NCBI GenBank assembly: GCA_030147805.1
Contig: JASBUR010000006.1
Location: forward strand, 62,001 to 126,000
Direction: 5' to 3'
DNA from: Sphingomonadaceae bacterium
GTDB taxonomy: Bacteria > Pseudomonadota > Alphaproteobacteria > Sphingomonadales > Sphingomonadaceae
DNA length: 64,000 nt
Shown: in pieces, positions 1-10,664 of the stretch
Layout: the number at the start of each line of letters is the position of its first letter
Position numbering within the stretch: the first letter of the stretch is position 1
Notes under the pieces: generated by a model
Told to the model about the DNA's origin: nothing
Database searches by the model: none
What the model saw: the letters and a program-made list of their open reading frames with translations, nothing else
Position numbers and translations under genes: made by a program

Positions 1-1014
1 CCGCTGTTCTACGCGGCGCTGGCGACGATCGCGCTCGGCAACGGGCTGTTCCTGCCCAGCCTGCCCAGCCAGATCGACGACCTGTACACGCGCGACGACC
101 CGCGCCGCGGCTGGGCGTACAATGTCTATTACGTCGGCATCAACATCGGCGGCTTCCTCGCGCCGCTGGTGTGCGGCACGCTCGGCGAAGTCTATGGCTG
201 GCACTATGGCTTCGGCGCCGCCGGCATCGGCATGGTGGCCGGGCTTGCCATCTACCTGTGGGGCCAGCGCTACCTGCCGCCCGAAAAGCCGATGGCCGCA
301 CAACGGCTCAGCCTCGCCGCCGGAGCGGGCTTCGACCGCGCGACGGTGCTGCTGCTCGTCGCCGTCGCGCTGTCGGTCACGGTGTTTCGCGGCGCCTACG
401 AGCAGGTCGGCAATACGCTGGCGCTGTGGGCCGATAGCGGCGTCGACCGGGCGGTGGGCGGCTTCGCGATCCCGATGACCTGGTTCCAGTCGCTGAACCC
501 GCTGCTGGTGATGCTGATGACGCCGCCGCTGCTCGCCTGGTGGCATCGCCGCGCCGCGGCCGGCGCCGACTCGTCGCCGATGACACGGATGGCGATCGGC
601 GCGCTGCTCGTCGCCGCCGCCTATCTCCTCCTCGCCCTGGCCGAGGCGTCGAGCGGCGACGCCCGCACGCCGTGGCTCTGGCTCGTCGCCTTCTTCGTCA
701 TCTTCACCTTCGGCGAGCTGTTCATCCTGCCGACCGGCCTTGGCCTGTTCGCGCGGCTGGCGCCGGCGGGGCTCGGCGCCACGACCGTCGCCGCCTGGTA
801 CCTGGCGATGTTCAGCGGCAACCTCACCGCCGGGCTGGTCGGCGCGCTGTGGAGCCGCATCGCGCACGATCACTTCTTCTTCCTGCTCGCCGGCATCGCC
901 GTCGTCGCCGCACTGTTGCTGCGCAGCCTCGATCCGCTGCTTCGTCGCGTCGAAAGCGCCAAGGCTTCACCGACTACGGTTGACATTTCTCCGAATGGGC
1001 CAAGTATGTCCTGA
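1..1014 (+). CDS. POT/PTR2-family proton-dependent peptide transporter, 5' truncated
   Basis: The reading frame is open from the first base of the window to a TGA at 1012-1014, so the N-terminus is missing. The visible 337 residues carry the POT-family signature GINIGGFLAPLVCG near residue 46 and at least six further hydrophobic helices, ending in a short hydrophilic tail. POT proteins import di- and tripeptides or related small molecules with protons across the inner membrane. The gene is followed after 53 nt by a TonB-dependent receptor, a serine hydrolase and a dipeptidase on the same strand. This fits a peptide-uptake and hydrolysis locus. Family assignment is firm; substrate is not. Confidence 0.85.
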   Translation, partial: PLFYAALATIALGNGLFLPSLPSQIDDLYTRDDPRRGWAYNVYYVGINIGGFLAPLVCGTLGEVYGWHYGFGAAGIGMVAGLAIYLWGQRYLPPEKPMAAQRLSLAAGAGFDRATVLLLVAVALSVTVFRGAYEQVGNTLALWADSGVDRAVGGFAIPMTWFQSLNPLLVMLMTPPLLAWWHRRAAAGADSSPMTRMAIGALLVAAAYLLLALAEASSGDARTPWLWLVAFFVIFTFGELFILPTGLGLFARLAPAGLGATTVAAWYLAMFSGNLTAGLVGALWSRIAHDHFFFLLAGIAVVAALLLRSLDPLLRRVESAKASPTTVDISPNGPSMS

Positions 1015-1018
1015 TCCG

Positions 1019-1033
1019 ATCTCAAAATGAGAT
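1019..1033. repeat. Short inverted repeat between transporter and receptor genes
   Basis: ATCTC (1019-1023) and GAGAT (1029-1033) are separated by AAAAT and followed by TT. The stem is only 5 bp, so this could be a weak hairpin or an operator half-site pair. It lies in the 53-nt gap before the receptor gene. Confidence 0.3.
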
Positions 1034-1067
1034 TTGCGACCTTCGTTTGCCTAGGGAGGGCAACGCC

Positions 1068-3281
<2,214 letters not shown>

Positions 3282-3288
3282 TCCGGGC

Positions 3289-3314
3289 GCCGGCCGCCCC
3301 TCGCGGCGGCCGGC
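3289..3314 (+). terminator. GC-rich hairpin after the receptor gene
   Basis: GCCGGCCGCC (3289-3298) pairs perfectly with GGCGGCCGGC (3305-3314) over a 6-nt loop, 7 nt after the receptor stop codon. There is no T-tract, so it may stabilise the receptor mRNA or partly attenuate rather than terminate fully. Confidence 0.45.
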
Positions 3315-3347
3315 ACGCCGGCGCACCCGTCACTCGAGGAATCCCCC

Positions 3348-4916
3348 ATGAAGCGCCTCCTGATCGCCGCCGCGCTCTTCGCTGCCCCGCTCCACGCCGC
3401 GCCGCCCGCGGCGTTCGACGCCCGCGTCGAGTCGCTGCGCCAGGCGGCGGGGGCGACGGGCCTCGCCATCGCCATCGTCGAGGACGGCCAGGTGACGCTC
3501 GCCAAGGGCTATGGCGTGCGCAAGCTCGGCGAGCCGGCCAAGGTCGATGCCGAGACGCTGTTCATGATCGGATCGACCGGCAAGGCCTTCACCTCGGCGG
3601 CGCTGGCGACACTCGTCGATGCCGGCAAGATCGGCTGGGACGACAGGGTCATCGACCATATGCCGTGGTTCCAGATGTACGACCCCTGGGTCACGCGCGA
3701 GATCACCATCCGCGACCTGCTCGTCCACCGCAGCGGCCTCGGCCTCGGCGCCGGCGACCTGCTGAGCGTGCCGCGCGGCAGCCTGACGCGCAAGCAGACG
3801 GTCGAGCGGCTGCGCTACATCAAGCCGGCGACGAGCTTCCGCAGCCGCTATGCCTACGACAACATCCTCTACGGCGTCGCCGGGCAGCTTATCGAGGAGG
3901 TCAGCGGCCAGCGCTGGGAGGATTACGTCCGCGACCATGTCTTCGCGCCGGCGGGCATGAAGCACAGCACCAGCGACAACGACCGGCGCTTCGCGATCGC
4001 CAATCGCGCCCATCCGCACGGCCGCACCGGCGGCGTGGTGCGTGGGCTCGGCGAGCAGCGCGTGCTCGACGAGCGCGACGAACTCGGCCGCGCGCTGGCG
4101 CCCGCCGGCCTCATCGCCAGCAGCGCCACCGATCTCGCGCGCTGGCTGCAGATCCAGCTGGCGCAGGGCGCGGTTCCGGGCAGCGACAAGCGACTGTTCA
4201 GCGAAGCCGCCGCCGCCGAGATGTGGAAGCCGGTGCAGGTCCAGCCGATCAACCCGGCGCCGCCGGGGCTCGAGGGCATGGCGCCCAATTTCCAGGCCTA
4301 TGCGCTCGGCTGGGAGGTGCGCGACTATCGCGGAGCGAAGATCGTCTGGCACGCCGGCGGCGTCTTCGGCTTCGTCACCTCGGTGGTGATGATCCCCGAG
4401 AAGAACGTCGGCTTCGCGATCACGCTCAACAGCGAGGACAGCGACGTCCGGCTCGGGCTGATGTACGAACTGCTCGACCATTATCTCGATGCACCCAGGC
4501 AGGACTGGCCGGCGCGCTTCTCGAAGTTCCTCGACGAGCGGCTCGCCGCCGGCAAGGCGGCGGTCGAACAGACGATGGCGACCCCCGCCGCCGTCGGCCC
4601 GTCGCTGCCGCTCGACCGTTATGTCGGCACCTACACCGACGCCTGGTACGGCGACATCGTCGTCGCACGCGATGCGCAGGGGCTGACGATCGACTTCACG
4701 ACGACGCCCGACATGAAGGGACGACTGAAGCATCATCAGTACGACAGCTTCGTCGCCGAGCTGACCGACCCCAATCTCGAGCGGCCCTACGTCACCTTCA
4801 GCCTCGGCGCCGAAGGTAAGGTCGAGCGCGTGACGATGAAGCCGGTGTCGCCGATCGCCGACTTCAGCTTCAACTATCGCGACCTGCTGTTCACCCCGGC
4901 CACGCCGAAGAAATGA
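3348..4916 (+). CDS. Secreted serine hydrolase, class C beta-lactamase / PBP-like family
   Basis: A 522-residue protein with a signal peptide (about residues 1-18, ending LHAAP). It carries the SxxK nucleophile motif S76-T-G-K79 and a Tyr-x-Asn motif at Y170-D-N172, as in penicillin-binding proteins, D-aminopeptidases and class C beta-lactamases. The C-terminal 120 residues after about 400 look like the beta-barrel extension (DUF3471-like) often fused to these hydrolases. GAGGA precedes the ATG with good spacing. The stop overlaps the dipeptidase start by 4 nt (ATGA), so the two are translationally coupled. It probably cleaves peptide, amide or ester bonds in the periplasm. The true substrate is unknown. 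Confidence 0.88.
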   Translation: MKRLLIAAALFAAPLHAAPPAAFDARVESLRQAAGATGLAIAIVEDGQVTLAKGYGVRKLGEPAKVDAETLFMIGSTGKAFTSAALATLVDAGKIGWDDRVIDHMPWFQMYDPWVTREITIRDLLVHRSGLGLGAGDLLSVPRGSLTRKQTVERLRYIKPATSFRSRYAYDNILYGVAGQLIEEVSGQRWEDYVRDHVFAPAGMKHSTSDNDRRFAIANRAHPHGRTGGVVRGLGEQRVLDERDELGRALAPAGLIASSATDLARWLQIQLAQGAVPGSDKRLFSEAAAAEMWKPVQVQPINPAPPGLEGMAPNFQAYALGWEVRDYRGAKIVWHAGGVFGFVTSVVMIPEKNVGFAITLNSEDSDVRLGLMYELLDHYLDAPRQDWPARFSKFLDERLAAGKAAVEQTMATPAAVGPSLPLDRYVGTYTDAWYGDIVVARDAQGLTIDFTTTPDMKGRLKHHQYDSFVAELTDPNLERPYVTFSLGAEGKVERVTMKPVSPIADFSFNYRDLLFTPATPKK

Positions 4917-6091
4917 GGCATGCGGCGATCCTCGCGGCGGCGGTAGCGATCGGCGGTTGCACGGCAACGACGCAGCCGCCGGCCGGCGACCTGCACCGCC
5001 GGCTGCTGACGCTCGACACGCATCTCGACACGCCGGCGCTGTTCGACCGCCCCGGCTGGGATTTCGGCGCTCCGCACGATCCCGCCGCCGATCTCGCGCA
5101 GGTCGACCTGCCCAGGATGGAGACCGGCGCGCTCGATGGCGGATTCTTCGTCATCTATACCGACCCGGGGCCGCTCACGCCGCAGGGCTATGCCGACGCG
5201 CTCGCCTTTGCGCGCCAGCGCTCCGACCGCATCGATGCGGTGCTGGCGCGCTACGCCGAGCGGATCGTTCCGGCGCGCACCGCCGCCGAGGCCGAACGGA
5301 TCGCCGGCAGCGGAAAGCTGATCGCCTTCAAGAGCATCGAGAACAGCTATCCGCTCGGCGAGGATCTATCGCTGCTCGCCGAGTTCAAGCGGCGCGGCGT
5401 CACGCTCGCCGGCCCCGTCCATTCGAAGAACAACCAGTTCGCCGACAGCGCCACCGACGCACCGCGCTGGAACGGCCTCAGCCCGCTGGGCAAGCGCTGG
5501 GTCGCCGAGATGAACCGGCTGGGGATGGTGATCGACGCCAGCCATTCCTCCGACGCCGCCTTCGACCAGCTGCTCGAGCTGTCGGCGACGCCGATCCTGC
5601 TGTCGCACTCGAGCGCACGCGCGGCCTACGACCATCCGCGCAATCTCGATGACGACCGCATCCGGCGCCTCGCCAGGCAGGGCGGCGCCATGTGCGTCAG
5701 CACGGTGTTCATGTCGGAACACGACATGAGCGGCGAACGCGGCGAGCTCGCGAAGGCGCTCGAGGCGCCTGGCCTGTCCGACGCGGCGGCGCGCGACCTC
5801 ATCCGGCGCTGGCGGGCGCTCGATGCCACGCAGCCGATCTGGCGAACCGACTTCGATGCCTACATGAAGATGCTCCTGCACGTCATCGAGGTCGCCGGCG
5901 TCGATCATGTCTGCTTCGGCGCCGACTGGGACGGCGGCGGCGGCATCGCCGGGCTGCAGGACATCACCGCCCAGCCGCGCATCACCCAGGCGCTCAGCGC
6001 CGCCGGCTATGCGGAGGCTGACATCGCAAAGATGTGGAGCGGCAACGTCCTGCGCATCCTGCGCGCGGCCGAAGCGCACGCGGCGCGCTGA
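4913..6091 (+). CDS. Membrane dipeptidase (peptidase M19) lipoprotein
   Basis: A 392-residue protein starting with a lipoprotein signal; the lipobox AIGGC places the modified cysteine at C16. H37-L-D39 (TLDTHLDTP) matches the HxD metal site of M19 renal-dipeptidase-like enzymes. Further conserved histidine segments are IDASHSSD and LLSHSSARA, with CFGADWDG near the C-terminus. M19 enzymes are dizinc peptidases that release amino acids from dipeptides, including ones with a D-residue. The ATG overlaps the upstream hydrolase stop. This suggests sequential hydrolysis of a peptide by the two proteins in the cell envelope. Confidence 0.9.
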   Translation: MRHAAILAAAVAIGGCTATTQPPAGDLHRRLLTLDTHLDTPALFDRPGWDFGAPHDPAADLAQVDLPRMETGALDGGFFVIYTDPGPLTPQGYADALAFARQRSDRIDAVLARYAERIVPARTAAEAERIAGSGKLIAFKSIENSYPLGEDLSLLAEFKRRGVTLAGPVHSKNNQFADSATDAPRWNGLSPLGKRWVAEMNRLGMVIDASHSSDAAFDQLLELSATPILLSHSSARAAYDHPRNLDDDRIRRLARQGGAMCVSTVFMSEHDMSGERGELAKALEAPGLSDAAARDLIRRWRALDATQPIWRTDFDAYMKMLLHVIEVAGVDHVCFGADWDGGGGIAGLQDITAQPRITQALSAAGYAEADIAKMWSGNVLRILRAAEAHAAR

Positions 6092-6556
6092 TCAGGCGAC
6101 CGGCAGCGCCGTCGTCGCCTTGATCTCCGACAGCGCGACGATCGAGTTCACCTCCTGGATGCCGGCGACGCGGCTCAGCTTCTCGAAGAAGAAGCGCTCA
6201 TAGGCCTCGATGTCGGCTGTGACGATGCGCAGCAGGAAGTCGACGGTGCCCATCAGCACATAGCATTCGAGCACCTCGGGAAAGCGGCGGATCGCCTCGC
6301 TGAATTCCTCGAGATGCTGGCGGCCGTGCGCATTGAGCTTCACCTGCGCGAACACCTGCGCGTTGAGTCCGATCTTCTTGCGGTCGAGCAGCACCACCTG
6401 CGCGCGGATGACCCCCTCGTCCTTCAGCCGCTGGATGCGGCGCCAGCACGGCGACTGCGAGATGCCGACCCGTTCGGCGATGTCGCTCGTCGACAGCGAC
6501 GCATCGGCCTGCAGGACGCGAAGAATCTTCCGGTCGATGGCGTCAAGGTCGGTCAA
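6092..6556 (-). CDS. Lrp/AsnC-family transcriptional regulator
   Basis: A 154-residue protein with the N-terminal winged HTH of Lrp/AsnC (LDAIDRKILRVLQADASLS followed by the recognition segment ISQSPCWRRIQRL) and the C-terminal amino-acid-binding RAM domain. No ATG exists in frame; the start used is a TTG at 6556, giving the canonical LDAIDRKIL opening. It abuts the dipeptidase stop directly and is divergent from the leucine-dehydrogenase-like gene. An Lrp protein beside an amino-acid dehydrogenase normally senses the amino acid and controls it. That role is inferred here. Confidence 0.88.
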   Translation of the reverse strand: MTDLDAIDRKILRVLQADASLSTSDIAERVGISQSPCWRRIQRLKDEGVIRAQVVLLDRKKIGLNAQVFAQVKLNAHGRQHLEEFSEAIRRFPEVLECYVLMGTVDFLLRIVTADIEAYERFFFEKLSRVAGIQEVNSIVALSEIKATTALPVA

Positions 6557-6683
6557 TCTATTCGCATCTCAGTCACTATTGGGTTTGATTATGCATATTA
6601 TCGGCGTTCTCCACAATCTTGGGCAAGAAAATCCGCCTTCGTCGTGAGAATCTCCTGCCGTCAAGACGCAAGAGAGGTTACCG
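6557..6683. promoter_or_regulatory. Divergent promoter region with an AT-rich near-palindrome
   Basis: This 127-nt region separates the Lrp gene and the dehydrogenase. It contains GATTATGCATATTATC at 6587-6602, an imperfect dyad around ATGCAT in otherwise GC-rich DNA. Lrp/AsnC proteins bind AT-rich dyads of this sort, so it is the best candidate operator for the adjacent Lrp. AGAGAGG at 6671-6677 is the ribosome binding site for the GTG start at 6684. Confidence 0.45.
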
Positions 6684-7742
6684 GTGGCACGTTCTTCGCA
6701 CCCCGCGCATGATCTTCACGAGGGCCTGCATCGCTTCGAGGATGCGGCCACCGGCCTGCGCGGCGTCATCGCGATTCACTCGACCGCGCTCGGGCCGGCG
6801 GCGGGCGGCTGCCGCATGTGGGCCTATCCCAATCCGCAGATGATGATGAACGACGCGCTTCGCCTCGCGCAGGGCATGAGCTTCAAGAATGCGCTGGCCG
6901 GGCTGCCGCTCGGCGGCGGCAAGGCGGTGATCCAGCGGCCGGCGGGCGATTTCGACCGGCGCCGGCTGTTCGCCGCCTTCGGCCGCGCGGTGCAGTCGCT
7001 CGGCGGCGATTATGTCACCGCCGAGGATGTCGGTACCGGCGTCGCCGACATGGAGGCGGTGCGCGGCGAGACGCGCTTCGTCGCCGGCCTGCCGCCGCAG
7101 GGCGGCCGCCCCGGCGGCGATCCGTCGCCGTGGACCGCGCTCGGCGTCAAGCTGGCGATCGAGGCGGCGCTGAAATGGCGCCACGGCCGCGGACTCGACG
7201 GCGCGACGGTGGCGGTGCAGGGCCTGGGCGCGGTCGGTCGCGACCTGTGCCGGCGGCTGCATGAAGCGGGCGCCCGGCTCGTCGTCGCCGATCTCGACGA
7301 GGCGCGCGTCGCGCAGGTGGCACGTCTCTACGGTGCGCGCGCGGTGGCTCCCGACGCGATTCATGCCGTGCCGGTCGACGTGTTCGCCCCCTGCGCGCTC
7401 GGCGGCGGGCTCGGCGAGCGCGTCGTCGAGAGCCTGGGCAGCGCCATCGTCTGCGGCGCCGCCAACAACCAGCTCGCCTCGGTCCACGACGCGCGCCGGC
7501 TGCTCGAGCGGGGGGTGACCTACTGCCCCGACTATGTCGTCAATGCCGGCGGCATCATCAACGTCGCCGCCGAATATCTCGGCCAGGGCGTCGCCGAAGT
7601 CGAGGCGGCGGTCGCGGCGATTCCCGGGCGCCTCCAGCAGATCCTCGCGCGCGCCGACCATGAGCGCCTGCCCGCGGGGACGGTCGCCGACCAGCTCGCC
7701 CGCCAGACGATCGCCGATGCCGGCCGGCGGAACGCCGCATGA
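6684..7742 (+). CDS. Leucine-dehydrogenase-type (Glu/Leu/Phe/Val) amino-acid dehydrogenase
   Basis: A 352-residue enzyme of the NAD-dependent Glu/Leu/Phe/Val dehydrogenase family, which oxidatively deaminates an amino acid to the 2-oxo acid. Residues align with Bacillus leucine dehydrogenase in number: K68 and K80 in KNALAGLPLGGGK, D115 in TAEDVG, and the dinucleotide motif G180-L-G182-A-V-G185 with D203 at the end of the next strand (favouring NAD). The start is GTG at 6684, preceded by AGAGAGG. The stop overlaps the next start (ATGA at 7739). With the divergent Lrp it forms an amino-acid catabolic unit, likely for branched-chain or hydrophobic residues released by the peptidases. Confidence 0.88.
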   Translation: MARSSHPAHDLHEGLHRFEDAATGLRGVIAIHSTALGPAAGGCRMWAYPNPQMMMNDALRLAQGMSFKNALAGLPLGGGKAVIQRPAGDFDRRRLFAAFGRAVQSLGGDYVTAEDVGTGVADMEAVRGETRFVAGLPPQGGRPGGDPSPWTALGVKLAIEAALKWRHGRGLDGATVAVQGLGAVGRDLCRRLHEAGARLVVADLDEARVAQVARLYGARAVAPDAIHAVPVDVFAPCALGGGLGERVVESLGSAIVCGAANNQLASVHDARRLLERGVTYCPDYVVNAGGIINVAAEYLGQGVAEVEAAVAAIPGRLQQILARADHERLPAGTVADQLARQTIADAGRRNAA

Positions 7743-8074
7743 GCCGCCCGCTTTCGCTCGACTCCGCCGCGCGCAGCGCCTCGTTCGACGTCCGCGCCGA
7801 CCGCGACCCGACGATCGCCTGCCGCGTGCTCGGCCATTTCGCGCAGCTCGGCATGGTCCCGTCGCGCGTCCAGATCAGCACGCTCGCCGACGAGCTTCGG
7901 CTGCGCGTGCTGCAACCCGACCTGGGTGAGCATGCCGCCGAGGTCGTCGCCGAGAAGCTGCGCTCGCTGGTCCTGGTGCGCGGCGTGCGGCTCGAGCATC
8001 ATCTCGGATCGTCGCTGCGCGCCGCGCCCGCGACGATCCCGCCGTCGACGACGAATTCCGAGGCGGTCGAATAG
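7739..8074 (+). CDS. Small ACT-like protein coupled to the amino-acid dehydrogenase
   Basis: A 111-residue protein whose ATG overlaps the dehydrogenase stop (ATGA), indicating translational coupling. The middle (about residues 20-90) reads like an ACT fold. A strand rich in DPTIACRVLGHFAQLG and MVPSRVQ is followed by LRLRVLQPDLGEHAAEVVAEKLRSLVLV, resembling the betaalphabeta-betaalphabeta pattern of ACT regulatory subunits, including the MxPxR segment. ACT domains bind amino acids, so it may be a regulatory partner of the dehydrogenase. The last 76 nt overlap the 3' end of the convergent SDR gene. The ACT assignment is by eye and is moderate. Confidence 0.6.
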   Translation: MSRPLSLDSAARSASFDVRADRDPTIACRVLGHFAQLGMVPSRVQISTLADELRLRVLQPDLGEHAAEVVAEKLRSLVLVRGVRLEHHLGSSLRAAPATIPPSTTNSEAVE

Positions 8075-8742
8075 CTCGCCTCGGCGACGATGAAGACCAC
8101 CAGGCGGGCGACTTCGTCGGGCTCGCCGAAGCGGGGAATGGGCTGCGCGTCCCAGGCATCGTCGGGATAGCCCGCCGTCAGCGCGGTGCGGATCGGGCCG
8201 GGGTGCACCGAGTTGACGCGGATCCGGTCGCGCGCGAACTCGAGCGCGGCGGTCTTGGTCAGCCCGCGCACCCCCCATTTGCTCGCGACATAGGCGGCGC
8301 GGTCCGGATAGCCGACGAGGCCCGCGGTCGAGCTGATGTTGACGATGGCGCCGCCGCCGGCGCGCCGCAGCGACGGCAGCGCCGCCTGCATGCCGAGGAA
8401 GGTGCCGCCGAGGTTGACCGCGAGCACCTGCGCCCACAGGGCCGGATCGAGCGTCTCGATCGGCCCGGCGCCGATCAACCCGGCGTTGTTGACGAGGATC
8501 GACAGCGGTCCGCTGCGGGCCTCGGCGTCGGCGACGGCGCGACGCCACGCGTCGGGCGACGCAACGTCGAGCCGGGCGTAGGTGGCGCGTGGCCCGAGTT
8601 GCGCGGCCAGCGCTTCGCCGGCGGAATCGGCAACGTCGGTCGCCGTGACCGCGGCGCCCTCGGCGGCGAAGGCCCGGCAGATCGCGGCACCGATGCCGCC
8701 GGCGGCGCCGGTGACCAGCGCCGATCGTCCCGCCAGCCGCAT
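7999..8742 (-). CDS. Short-chain dehydrogenase/reductase (SDR)
   Basis: A 247-residue classical SDR with TGAAGGIG (cofactor loop), NNAG, ISSTAG (catalytic Ser) and YVASK (catalytic Tyr/Lys). The ATG at 8742 is chosen because it yields the usual start MRLAGRSALVTG and lies 4 nt after the upstream MFS stop. It is the last gene of the minus-strand operon beginning with the MFS gene at 14293. Its sequence is very like the SDR at 34096-34836 (shared YSTASEF and KWGVRGLTKTAALE segments), so the two are paralogues. Its 3' end overlaps the convergent ACT-like gene by 76 nt. Confidence 0.9.
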   Translation of the reverse strand: MRLAGRSALVTGAAGGIGAAICRAFAAEGAAVTATDVADSAGEALAAQLGPRATYARLDVASPDAWRRAVADAEARSGPLSILVNNAGLIGAGPIETLDPALWAQVLAVNLGGTFLGMQAALPSLRRAGGGAIVNISSTAGLVGYPDRAAYVASKWGVRGLTKTAALEFARDRIRVNSVHPGPIRTALTAGYPDDAWDAQPIPRFGEPDEVARLVVFIVAEASYSTASEFVVDGGIVAGAARSDDPR

Positions 8743-8746
8743 CGCT

Positions 8747-9931
8747 TCAGCCCCGCCTGACCGCGGCGTAGCCGAACAGCGCCACGCCGATCGCCGCGAG
8801 CAGCGAACCGACGGCGACGAAGATGCCGTGGATGCCGAGCAGGCTGCGCAGCGGCTCGAGCAGCACGGGGTTGAGAAACTGGCCGACATAGGCGGCCGAG
8901 AAGACGAAGCCGATCGCCGCGCTGCGAAGCTCCGCCGAGGCCTGGCCGACGACGAGATTGATGAGCGCCGGCAGCACCATGCCGCCGGCGAGCCCGGCGA
9001 TCGCCGCCCCCGCGATGCTCATCGGCGCCGCGGCCGAAAAACCGATCACCGCTTCGCCGGTCCCGAGCAGGAGGCATAGCAATGCGAACAGCCGCACCTG
9101 TCCGAAACGCTTGCGGACGAAGCCAGAGCTGGCCGCGCCCGCCACCGCCATCACCGAACTCCACACCATGATCCACGATTTCTCGGCCGGGCTGGCGACG
9201 CCGTTGGCCGCCAGCAGGAACGGAAACTGGATCGCGAGCATGTAGTTGGCGGCATAGAGCGGCGGGATCAGCAGATAGCTCGGCCACAGCGGCAGCAGCT
9301 TGCGGACCGTGCCGCGGGCACCGTCGCGCCCGGCGGGCTCGGGCCGCTCGATCCGGCCGATGCACAGCAGCGCGACCGCGAGGATCGGCAGCGCCAGCAG
9401 GTAGAGGATGGCCGGCGCGCGCCAGCCGCCGACTTCGGCGAGCGCGCCGCTGGCGAGGATCGAGCCGATCGCCGCGCTGTAGCCGATCGCCCCGGCATAG
9501 CCGATGAGCTTGGCGCGGCGGTTGTCGTCGAAGGCGACGGTGATCAGCGTCACGAGCGCGGTCTGGACGGTGGCGGCGGCGAGCCCGAGCACGAAGCGCG
9601 AGACCAGCAGCCCCGGTGCCGCATCGATGTAGAGCGGCGCCGCGCCGGCAACGCCGAACAACGCCAGCCCGCCGAACAGCGCTGGGCGGATCCCGACACG
9701 CACCACGAGCAGCCCGCCGGCGATGCCGCCGACGATGATGCCGGCCCCCGGCATCGTCATCACCATCTGCGCGACGAAGGCGCCGTTGCCAGTACCGAAA
9801 TGCGCCGCGATGTCGGGCAGCACCGGCGCCAGCAAGGTGAACACCAGCGCGGTCAGGATATTGCCCGACAGCATCACCGCGACCGCCCAGCGGCCGTGGG
9901 CGATCCGCGCCGCAGGCGCCGCAGCGGTCAC
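8747..9931 (-). CDS. MFS transporter (second copy in the operon)
   Basis: A 394-residue major facilitator protein with about 12 hydrophobic segments. The GTG start at 9931 overlaps the TGA of the upstream EthD gene (GTGA). The first helix region AVMLSGNILTALVF and following VLPDIAAHF closely match the MFS protein at 13028-14293, so the operon carries two related transporters. MFS proteins move small organic compounds across the inner membrane. Placed beside a TonB receptor and catabolic enzymes, it could import the substrate or export an intermediate. Confidence 0.88.
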   Translation of the reverse strand: MTAAAPAARIAHGRWAVAVMLSGNILTALVFTLLAPVLPDIAAHFGTGNGAFVAQMVMTMPGAGIIVGGIAGGLLVVRVGIRPALFGGLALFGVAGAAPLYIDAAPGLLVSRFVLGLAAATVQTALVTLITVAFDDNRRAKLIGYAGAIGYSAAIGSILASGALAEVGGWRAPAILYLLALPILAVALLCIGRIERPEPAGRDGARGTVRKLLPLWPSYLLIPPLYAANYMLAIQFPFLLAANGVASPAEKSWIMVWSSVMAVAGAASSGFVRKRFGQVRLFALLCLLLGTGEAVIGFSAAAPMSIAGAAIAGLAGGMVLPALINLVVGQASAELRSAAIGFVFSAAYVGQFLNPVLLEPLRSLLGIHGIFVAVGSLLAAIGVALFGYAAVRRG

Positions 9932-10593
9932 GTCGGCGGCACGCCGCCGAACGACGCGTGGAGCTGCTCGGGCGGCGTCTCGTAGGATTCGGTCGCAACC
10001 CAGCCGAAGCTGTCGAAGGTCGAATGCGACAGCCCGCGCAGCACCGCCGCGGTACCCGTCGGCCAGATCTGGAGGATGCCGTCGGCCTGGATGTTGCCGA
10101 GGCCGGGGCCGCCGGCGACGGGGCGGTCGAGGATCACCCGCTTTGCACGCCCGGCGACCACCAGGTCCTCGGCAATCGCGCGCAGCGCCGCGTCATAGTC
10201 GTCGCGACTGGCCTCGGGGCGGCGGCGCAGCAGCAGGATTTCGCGCCGCGTACGCAGCGGGTCGATGCCCCGCGGCGCGCCGGCCAGCAGCACCTCTTCG
10301 ACGTTGCCGCCGGTGCGCCGCGTGCTCATGAACAGCGCGCGGTCGTCGACCATGATCTGCGCCACCGGCCCTTTCAGGACCTCGGCGGTTTCTGCGGCCG
10401 AGGCGGCCGGCCAAAACTCACCGTAACAGTCGAATTCGACATCGTCGGTTTCGGACTCGACGACGTGGCTGCGCACATATTTGTGGAAGTGGAAATATTT
10501 CGCGCCGAGCGGCGCGTGCACCGTCTCATAATGGTCGCGGTAGGCATCGCGGCTCATGCCGTCGAGCCGGTTGACGAGAATGACGTTCTTCAT
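9928..10593 (-). CDS. EthD-domain protein (two ferredoxin-like halves)
   Basis: A 221-residue protein starting MKNVILVNRLDGMSRDAYRDHYETVHAPLG, which is the EthD pattern (RxxxxxxExFxxxWxxxHxPL type). EFDCYGEFWP follows, and a second, more divergent repeat comes after about residue 110 (RREILLLRRRPEASRDDYD). EthD proteins are dimeric alpha-beta-barrel proteins associated with degradation clusters; some are monooxygenases, lyases or cyclases, and many have unknown roles. The start at 10593 lies downstream of a terminator following the TonB receptor gene. Its stop overlaps the next MFS start. A paralogue is at 39770-40393. Confidence 0.82.
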   Translation of the reverse strand: MKNVILVNRLDGMSRDAYRDHYETVHAPLGAKYFHFHKYVRSHVVESETDDVEFDCYGEFWPAASAAETAEVLKGPVAQIMVDDRALFMSTRRTGGNVEEVLLAGAPRGIDPLRTRREILLLRRRPEASRDDYDAALRAIAEDLVVAGRAKRVILDRPVAGGPGLGNIQADGILQIWPTGTAAVLRGLSHSTFDSFGWVATESYETPPEQLHASFGGVPPT

Positions 10594-10623
10594 CGACGCG
10601 GGCGCACCTTTGCTGTGACGGAC

Positions 10624-10652
10624 AAAAAATGTCCCGGCCCTCGCGGGCCGGG
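10624..10652 (-). terminator. Rho-independent terminator after the receptor gene
   Basis: Read on the minus strand, CCCGGCCC and GGGCCGGG (10633-10640 and 10645-10652) form an 8-bp perfect stem with a 4-nt loop, followed by CAT and a run of six T (complement of 10624-10629). It lies 12 nt downstream of the receptor stop and upstream of the EthD gene. It may reduce expression of EthD, MFS and SDR relative to the receptor. Confidence 0.75.
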
Positions 10653-10664
10653 GAGTGGGGGAGA

